Assembly: GCA_009781965.1 (NCBI GenBank)
Contig: WQUS01000126.1
Coordinates: forward strand, 1-5,969
DNA length: 5,969 nucleotides
Direction: 5' to 3'
From: Bacillota bacterium
GTDB taxonomy: Bacteria > Bacillota > Desulfotomaculia > Desulfotomaculales > Desulfallaceae
Shown here: piece after piece, positions 1 through 4,448 of the stretch
How positions within the stretch are numbered: the first letter of the stretch is position 1
Layout of the letters: each line of letters opens with the position of its first letter
Program-made: the position numbers and the translations under genes
Notes under the pieces: model-generated
The model's input: the letters and a program-made list of their open reading frames with translations, nothing else
What the model was told of the DNA's origin: nothing
Databases searched by the model: none

Positions 1-1
1 A

Positions 2-139
2 GGCTTTGCGTATGAGCAAGCACAGCATAATTTCGAACCTCGAACCTCGAACATCGAATATCGAGTTAACCGTGCGCTCATACTCTTCGAGAAATCGCTT
101 CCGGTTAATAACTTTACGGGCCTGGGCTACGGGTACTAA
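2..139 (+). CDS. Possible 3' end of an unidentified plus-strand gene (partial, low confidence)
   Basis: The frame beginning at position 2 is open from the window edge to a TAA at 137-139, giving 45 codons that end in RALILFEKSLPVNNFTGLGYGY read from residue 24 onward. I do not recognise the product. In favour: the second half reads like ordinary protein, and a terminator-like palindrome follows 46 nt after the stop. Against: the first part is made of a 7-bp tandem repeat inside an inverted repeat, which looks like a non-coding element. A second frame, starting at position 3, is also open to a TGA at 153-155, and 45 open codons can arise by chance. The start would lie outside the window, so this may be a gene tail read through an inserted repeat or no gene at all. 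Confidence 0.25.
   Translation, partial: GFAYEQAQHNFEPRTSNIEYRVNRALILFEKSLPVNNFTGLGYGY
10..83. repeat. Inverted repeat enclosing the heptamer array
   Basis: GTATGAGC at 10-17 is exactly complementary to GCTCATAC at 76-83. After a 2-nt AA bulge, GCAC at 20-23 pairs with GTGC at 72-75. This gives a 12-bp stem enclosing 48 nt that hold the heptamer repeat. The arrangement resembles a small palindromic intergenic repeat or a structured RNA stem. Whether it is multicopy in the genome cannot be seen from this window. Confidence 0.55.
33..67. repeat. Tandem 7-bp repeat (TCGAACC-type, five units)
   Basis: Five consecutive heptamers occur: TCGAACC (33-39), TCGAACC (40-46), TCGAACA (47-53), TCGAATA (54-60) and TCGAGTT (61-67). 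The first two are identical and the others diverge only at the last two or three bases. Each unit begins with the self-complementary TCGA. The array is the central part of the inverted repeat at 10-83, so the two may form one intergenic element. A 7-bp period does not preserve reading frame, which argues against it having grown as coding sequence. Confidence 0.75.
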
Positions 140-184
140 CAAACACGGGGTCTGACTAGTAACCTTCAATCACAACTTGATGAG

Positions 185-222
185 AAAAACCGTTTTGAAT
201 AAGCTTATTCAAAACGGTTTTT
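185..222. terminator. Perfect 38-bp palindrome, probable bidirectional terminator
   Basis: Positions 185-203 and 204-222 are exact reverse complements of 19 nt each, centred on AAGCTT. The palindrome starts with AAAAACCG and ends with CGGTTTTT, so a transcript from either strand forms a long hairpin ending in five U residues. On the minus strand it lies about 117 nt beyond the flotillin stop and would end the NfeD-flotillin operon. On the plus strand it would end anything arriving from the left edge. The U tract is short, but the long stem is typical of a shared terminator between convergent genes. Confidence 0.75.
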
Positions 223-226
223 CCTG

Positions 227-320
227 GTGTACCCGGCATGGGCGATGGCTTGGGGGTGCAAGTCCCCTACAGGATTGCCAGTGGGTGTTGAACGGTACGC
301 ACCCCCCTATCCGATCGGGC
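227..320 (+). mobile_element. Truncated group II (class C-like) intron, 5' domain I remnant
   Basis: The sequence starting GTGTACCCGGCATGGG at 227 strongly resembles, from memory, the 5' end of bacterial group IIC introns, such as the Oceanobacillus iheyensis intron with GUGUGCCCGGCAUGGG. It is followed at the expected distance by GGGG-TGCAAGT-CCCC (253-267), the counterpart of the GGGUGAGAGUCCC hairpin of domain I. Class C introns insert just downstream of terminator hairpins, and here a perfect hairpin ends at 222, leaving CCTG (223-226) as the presumed intron-binding site. Only about 95 nt fit before the flotillin stop at 339, so most of domain I, the maturase and domains V and VI are missing. 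The right boundary is uncertain, somewhere between 270 and 335. It cannot be functional as it stands. Confidence 0.6.
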
Positions 321-338
321 TTATGCTGCTGCTTGAAA

Positions 339-1904
339 TTACTTTTCGTCTTTGGCAACTACGGCAGCTGCGGCGGTTTTATTAGCTTCGACGGTTTTAT
401 TAGCGTCAATAGTTTTACTAACTGCCGGGGCTTCGGTTTTCCCCTGCAGTAAACCGGTAATCAGCTGTTCCAAATCAAGCCCGGAGACGTTTTTCAGCAA
501 TTCCGGCGTCAAAGCCATCAACTCGGTTACATATTTGCTTAACCGGACCGCTCCGTCGCCGCCGCCATTGCCGGCATCCAGCACGGTGATCTTTTCGATA
601 TTTTGCAGCGGATCCGCTATTTTGCCGGCCAGATCCGGCAGCATTTTAGCGACAATATCTAATACCGCCGCCCGGCCGTATTTTTCGAAAGCCTCCGCTA
701 ATTTTTCCTTGGCTTCCGCTTCGGCTAAACCTTTTAAACGCACCACATCCGCCTCTGCTGTTCCTTTGGCCCTTTCGGCGTCTGCCGTGGCCAAACCTTC
801 CAGCCGCTTTTGCTCCGCGTTGGCTTTGGCCTGGGCTTCAATGCTATACTGCAAAGAATCTGCTTCCCGGTATTTTTTGGCTTTATCCGCTTCCGCCGCT
901 TGTTCCACGGCATAACGTTCCGCGTCCGCCCTTTTCTTTACTTCCGCGTCATATTGCCTTTCCCGGCGCAGAATCTCTTTATCCTGGATTTCAATCTCTT
1001 TTTCTTTGGTAATAATTTTTATCTGCATTTGCTCATTGATTACCTGCTGTTCCGAACGGGCCTGCTGAATATTATAGGCCTGATCCGCTTCCGCTTTGGC
1101 CTGGTCCTGTTCTTTCTTAAAAGAAGCCACTTTAAGTTCTTTCTCCTTGTTGGCCTCGGCTACGTTGGTGTCACGCAGCAGCTCGGCTTTCTGCCCTTCC
1201 TCATCGGCCAAAGCCTTTTTGATCCGCGCGTCGCGCACGGCTTCCGCTTCGGCGATTTCAGCGTCACGTTTTACCGCCGCAATCCGCGGTTTGCCTAAAG
1301 CGTCAAGATAGCCTTGTTTATCACGCACATCTTTAATCGTAAAGGAGACGATAGTGAGCCCCATTTTTTTCAAATCTTTTGCCGCCACGCCTTGCACCTC
1401 CTGGGCAAAACGATCACGGTTGCGGTAAACTTCCTCAACCGTCATGGTTCCCAGGATCGCGCGCAAATGGCCTTCCAAAACCTCCTGGGCTTCCGCTTGG
1501 AGCGCTTCGGTCGGTTTACCTAAAAACTGCTCGGCAGCCGTGGCGACATCTTCTATGGAACTGCCGATTTTAATAATCGCGACTCCATCCGCCATGACCG
1601 GTACCCCTTGTTCGGTATAAACCTCCGGTGTGGAGACATCTAATTTATGGGACAGTAAAGACAGCATCCCATATTGCTGAAAAATAGGGAGGATAAAACT
1701 GCCGCCGCCCCGGATAATTTTGATGCGGCGTTTAGTTTCGTCTGTCACCACATAGCGGCCCATTAAATAAGAACCGGTTACGATCATCGCTTCGTCCGGC
1801 CCCACGGTTTTGAAGCGGCTCATAAAAACCACGGCCAAAAAAACAATCACCGCAATGACAAGAACTAAAACATAAAAAGAACTTAGTGCGTGCAGATAAC
1901 CCAT
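339..1904 (-). CDS. Flotillin family protein (YuaG/FloT-like)
   Basis: This is a 521-residue SPFH-family membrane scaffold, close in length to B. subtilis FloT (about 509). A single hydrophobic segment at residues 10-28 anchors the N-terminus. An SPFH/PHB domain follows at about 32-205. A long Ala/Glu/Lys-rich coiled coil at about 206-405 carries the EA-rich repeats typical of flotillins. The conserved flotillin C-terminal region spans about 405-485 and includes AAVLDIVAKMLPDLAGKIA. The tail at 495-513 holds a short hexapeptide repeat. Flotillins oligomerise at the cytoplasmic face of the membrane and organise microdomains that gather signalling and transport proteins. The ATG at 1902-1904 is supported by AAGGAGGA at 1913-1920 with 8-nt spacing. 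It lies 27 nt downstream of the NfeD-like gene, so the two are probably co-transcribed, as in yuaF-yuaG. Family assignment is firm; the specific clients of this protein are unknown. Confidence 0.95.
   Translation of the reverse strand: MGYLHALSSFYVLVLVIAVIVFLAVVFMSRFKTVGPDEAMIVTGSYLMGRYVVTDETKRRIKIIRGGGSFILPIFQQYGMLSLLSHKLDVSTPEVYTEQGVPVMADGVAIIKIGSSIEDVATAAEQFLGKPTEALQAEAQEVLEGHLRAILGTMTVEEVYRNRDRFAQEVQGVAAKDLKKMGLTIVSFTIKDVRDKQGYLDALGKPRIAAVKRDAEIAEAEAVRDARIKKALADEEGQKAELLRDTNVAEANKEKELKVASFKKEQDQAKAEADQAYNIQQARSEQQVINEQMQIKIITKEKEIEIQDKEILRRERQYDAEVKKRADAERYAVEQAAEADKAKKYREADSLQYSIEAQAKANAEQKRLEGLATADAERAKGTAEADVVRLKGLAEAEAKEKLAEAFEKYGRAAVLDIVAKMLPDLAGKIADPLQNIEKITVLDAGNGGGDGAVRLSKYVTELMALTPELLKNVSGLDLEQLITGLLQGKTEAPAVSKTIDANKTVEANKTAAAAVVAKDEK
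375..428 (-). repeat. Three 18-bp repeats encoding a flotillin C-terminal hexapeptide
   Basis: Plus-strand units 375-392 and 393-410 share GGTTTTATTAGC, and 411-428 is a more diverged copy (AGTTTTACTAACTGCC). They encode the consecutive hexapeptides AVSKTI, DANKTV and EANKTA at the flotillin tail. The repeat keeps frame and lies outside the conserved flotillin region. Confidence 0.7.
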
Positions 1905-1931
1905 TGGTTGTCTCCTCCTTTAAGCAGTTAA

Positions 1932-3020
1932 TTACTTGTATAACCGCACGTTTTTAATCAGCGCATCCAAATCATGCATCAGCCGCATGGCTTGTTCAAT
2001 GTCTGCATCGCCAAGTTTAGCTATTTCCAGAGTTAATTGATCCAGCTTCAAGATGGCCTCGTCAAGGAGGACAATAATTTTTTTCGCGGCGTCTTTATAC
2101 TCTTGCTCCAACCCGCTGTAATCCTGCGCGGTTTGTTGGCGGTCCTGCTGGGTAAATTCGCTTATTTTGCGGCTATATTCCGCATCATTGAACAGCCGCA
2201 TTTTGGCCGTAAAGCCGGTTACCAATTGGACCAGATAGGCCTGCAATGCCGTGACAGGGGCGCTGAATTTGTCGTAAGTAAGTCCGGCCGGGCCGAAACG
2301 CTTAACGATAATGCTTTGCAAATGATCAAAGCGCAAGCCTAAAGTATCCAGCCGCTCGACGACAGCGCTAAGTTTTTCATTAAAAAAAGGGGTTGATTTA
2401 TTTTCGCGCAAATAGTGCGCTATCTTTGCTTTACAGTCCTGAAACGACACCGGTGTGGTATCCGGCGCCCGGTCGTTTGTCTTGCCGTCCCCATCGAAGA
2501 CGGCGTTCTTGGGGACAGGCGAAACATACAGCACTCCGTCTTTTACCGCCTGCACAACCACTTGTGTGCCCTGCTCGATTGCCCCAGCCTCGCTGGCTGC
2601 TATTTGCCCGGTATTACCGGCCGCGCCGACGTTTAATAAAACTTCGCCATAGCCGTTCGCAGGGATGGCTAGAATGATTTCCCCTTCTTTGCCCACTAAA
2701 TCGAGCACAGAAAAGCCGGTATTGTTTTCGGCGTTACGCATTGGTTTGATATAAAGAAAATAGAAGAGTATGGAAAATAGTATGGCAACAAGAGCGGCGG
2801 CTGTGAAAACCAGCGGGGCGTTCCAAGTGGTGGAGGAGGTCAAAATAAGCCCGGCGCCGCCTAAGACAGCAAGCCCGCTTACCAAAACGGTGGTATTCAA
2901 AAGGCCCCCGTGGCTGATATCGAAGGAATCCAACATTCCTCCCAGGATGTCATCAAAAAATATACTGATCACAGAGAAGATCACGCCAAAAATCAAACAG
3001 CCAAGATAAAAATTCAGCAT
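1932..3020 (-). CDS. NfeD-like (YuaF-type) membrane protein with extra C-terminal helical domain
   Basis: A 362-residue protein with three predicted membrane segments at about 3-22, 42-61 and 68-91. These are followed by a beta-rich OB-fold region of NfeD type at about 105-168 (LVGKEGEIILAIP, then GTQVVVQAVKDGVLYVSP). This matches the plan of short NfeD proteins such as B. subtilis YuaF (about 174 residues), which partner flotillins. After a polar linker (about 170-190) comes an extra, largely helical region at 192-362 with the segments IIVKRFGPAGLTYDKF and KMRLFNDAEYSRKI, whose function I do not recognise. It makes the protein about twice the usual length. The ATG at 3018-3020 is preceded by GGGGGAG at 3025-3031, only 4 nt away. 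It is the first gene of the flotillin operon and diverges from the TelA-family gene. The NfeD assignment rests on topology, OB-fold pattern and flotillin adjacency. Confidence 0.8.
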   Translation of the reverse strand: MLNFYLGCLIFGVIFSVISIFFDDILGGMLDSFDISHGGLLNTTVLVSGLAVLGGAGLILTSSTTWNAPLVFTAAALVAILFSILFYFLYIKPMRNAENNTGFSVLDLVGKEGEIILAIPANGYGEVLLNVGAAGNTGQIAASEAGAIEQGTQVVVQAVKDGVLYVSPVPKNAVFDGDGKTNDRAPDTTPVSFQDCKAKIAHYLRENKSTPFFNEKLSAVVERLDTLGLRFDHLQSIIVKRFGPAGLTYDKFSAPVTALQAYLVQLVTGFTAKMRLFNDAEYSRKISEFTQQDRQQTAQDYSGLEQEYKDAAKKIIVLLDEAILKLDQLTLEIAKLGDADIEQAMRLMHDLDALIKNVRLYK

Positions 3021-3170
3021 CCGACTCCCCCTTTTTTCCTGCTCACTTATATTTTAACATGTTTATCGTCATTAGAATAATAAATTTTTGCATCCGGTGG
3101 TTTTTCCGGGTAAAATTGTCATATATAGTTGCATACAATTGATAATTTATTTAAGACGGGAGGCGTCGGC
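3021..3170. promoter_or_regulatory. Divergent promoter region between the NfeD-flotillin operon and the TelA-family gene
   Basis: This 150-nt A/T-rich gap must hold the start signals for both divergent units. On the plus strand, TTGTCA at 3116-3121 is a fair -35 match, with weak -10 candidates at 3139-3144 (TTGATA, 17-bp spacer) or 3141-3146 (GATAAT, 19-bp spacer). On the minus strand, TATAAG sits in the A/T-rich stretch near 3045-3055 as a possible -10, without a clear -35. I did not find a GAAAC-CGTA type sigma-W promoter on either strand, although the B. subtilis relatives are sigma-W controlled. The region is well supported as regulatory by layout; the individual boxes are weak. Confidence 0.45.
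3158..3163 (+). promoter_or_regulatory. Ribosome binding site that fixes the TelA-family start
   Basis: GGGAGG lies 7 nt upstream of the ATG at 3171. The reading frame stays open further left to a TTG at 3129, but that codon has no comparable site and would add 14 residues unlike the family. The ATG at 3171 is therefore preferred. Confidence 0.8.
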
Positions 3171-4310
3171 ATGGGGTTTTCATTGGAGGTGCCGGACGAA
3201 GAGAAAGTAAAAGCGGAAATTAGCCGGGAAACTAAAGTCGTCTCTGAGGAAAGTCTGCGGATACGCCGGCAGGCGGAAGAAAATGCCGCCGCCGTAATCA
3301 ACTGCGACATGGATTCATTAGCGGTGCAAAAGCAACTGACCGGGTCAATTGAACAGTTGGGGGCGGAAACTATCCGGCGATCGGCCCAAAAGAATATGCT
3401 GCTGCAAGTTTCGCTGGGCAATCTGTCTCAAACCGGCGGCGAAGGAGGCGAGGTTTCCCGCGGCTTGATGGAATTGAACCGGGCCATCAAAGGCCTTGAT
3501 CCCAGCTTGGTAGACTTTACCAAGCAAGGCATTTTCGGCAAACTGTTCAATCCCGTGCGGGCTTATTTTGAAAAATACGAAAAAGCCGACACAACAATCG
3601 TTAAAATCATTGAGACCTTGGACCAAGGCAAGAAGAAACTGCAGGATGATAACACGACTCTGGCCATAGAACAGCAATCCTTGCGTGATTTATCGAAAAA
3701 GCTCAATAAAGAAATCACTATGGCGGTTGCCATGGACGAATTTATTGCCGCTAAAATTGAAGCGGTCCGGGCACAGGAACCGGCCCTTGACAAAATACGC
3801 TTCATAGAAGAGGAAATACTGTTCCCGCTGCGCCAAAGGATTATGGATATGCAGCAAATGATCATCATTAACCAGCAAGGCATCATGGCCATGGAGGTTG
3901 TGCAGCGCAACAATAAAGAGCTGATGCGCGGCGTGGAGCGGGCCAAAACCGTAACGCTAACGGCGCTGCGTACCGCTGTAATGGTAGCCGGCGCTTTGTA
4001 TAACCAGAAGGTCGTGCTGCAGAAAGTACAGCTTGTAAACGAGACCACCAACAACATGATTGCGGCAACAGCCAGAATGTTGAAAGAGCAGGGCGGCGAA
4101 ATACATAAACAGGCTATGGAAGCGAATATTTCCGTGGAGGTACTCAAATCAGCCTTTGCCGATGTAACGGAAGCTTTTGATCAAATCAGCGCCTTTAAAC
4201 AACAGGCCCTGCCCGCTATGCAGGTAACGATAGACCAATTCAGGGAACTGGCCGCGCAAGGTGAGGCGGCGATCCGGCGCATCGAAAAAAGCGGCTGGTT
4301 AGCTGAGTGA
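3171..4310 (+). CDS. TelA/KlaA-family toxic anion resistance protein (YaaN-like)
   Basis: A 379-residue, almost wholly alpha-helical cytoplasmic protein, near the usual TelA/YaaN length (about 386). Family hallmarks are the segment at 119-160 (QGIFGKLFNPVRAYFEKYEK followed by a helix ending KKLQDDN) and the block at 235-300 containing QQGIMAMEVVQRNNKELM and ALYNQKVVLQKVQLV with a following ETTNNMI. There is no signal peptide or membrane segment. The family was named for plasmid tellurite resistance, and chromosomal members are tied to tolerance of cell-wall antibiotics and other envelope stresses; the biochemical activity is not established. It is transcribed away from the NfeD-flotillin operon and has its own terminator, so it appears monocistronic. 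A functional link to that operon is inference. Family assignment is firm; actual tellurite resistance is not implied. Confidence 0.93.
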   Translation: MGFSLEVPDEEKVKAEISRETKVVSEESLRIRRQAEENAAAVINCDMDSLAVQKQLTGSIEQLGAETIRRSAQKNMLLQVSLGNLSQTGGEGGEVSRGLMELNRAIKGLDPSLVDFTKQGIFGKLFNPVRAYFEKYEKADTTIVKIIETLDQGKKKLQDDNTTLAIEQQSLRDLSKKLNKEITMAVAMDEFIAAKIEAVRAQEPALDKIRFIEEEILFPLRQRIMDMQQMIIINQQGIMAMEVVQRNNKELMRGVERAKTVTLTALRTAVMVAGALYNQKVVLQKVQLVNETTNNMIAATARMLKEQGGEIHKQAMEANISVEVLKSAFADVTEAFDQISAFKQQALPAMQVTIDQFRELAAQGEAAIRRIEKSGWLAE

Positions 4311-4343
4311 TCTGCTACTGATTTGCGCTATATTTTACCGAAT

Positions 4344-4368
4344 AAACTCCTGCGGGAGTTTTCTTTTT
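4344..4368 (+). terminator. Rho-independent terminator of the TelA-family gene
   Basis: AAACTCC (4344-4350) pairs perfectly with GGAGTTT (4355-4361) around a TGCG tetraloop. It is followed by TCTTTTT to 4368. It begins 34 nt after the TGA at 4308-4310 and separates the TelA-family gene from the next one. Confidence 0.88.
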
Positions 4369-4448
4369 ATACCTCTGACCGCTCACTTATTAAACCCGGC
4401 ACACATATGATGTGATTGAGAAAATATTCCTTCCGAGGGGTTGATCTA
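4369..4448 (+). promoter_or_regulatory. Leader of the beta-helix gene with weak promoter candidate and ribosome binding site
   Basis: GAGGGG at 4435-4440 lies 8 nt before the TTG at 4449 and decides that start. TATGAT at 4406-4411 matches five of six -10 consensus positions, but no good -35 lies 16-18 nt upstream, so the promoter call is weak. The preceding terminator implies that a promoter must be somewhere in this stretch or that the gene relies on read-through. No signal-peptide coding sequence is visible in any plus-strand frame here. Confidence 0.4.

Noticed and set aside
33..67. Heptamer array considered as a CRISPR array
   Set aside because: The units are contiguous 7-mers with no spacers, far too short for CRISPR repeats.
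177..452. Plus-strand 91-codon open frame
   Set aside because: It begins in the leader of the palindrome, runs through the terminator and intron remnant and then antisense to the flotillin 3' end. It has no ribosome binding site and a Cys/Trp-rich product unlike a real protein.
352..1311. Several plus-strand open frames opposite the flotillin gene
   Set aside because: They are antisense shadows caused by the Ala/Glu/Lys-rich coiled-coil codons. Products are Ser/Ala-rich or Phe/Leu-rich with no family resemblance, and the minus-strand flotillin is unambiguous.
3094..3109. CCGG...CCGG inverted repeat in the divergent intergenic region, considered as an operator
   Set aside because: Only 4 bp per arm and each arm is self-palindromic, so it is not distinguishable from chance.
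3129..3170. Upstream TTG start for the TelA-family protein
   Set aside because: There is no ribosome binding site before 3129, it overlaps the likely promoter, and the ATG at 3171 has a well-placed GGGAGG.
3119..4147. Minus-strand open frames opposite the TelA-family gene
   Set aside because: Products are low-complexity Ser/Ile/Cys-rich, lack ribosome binding sites, and lie fully antisense to a firmly identified gene.
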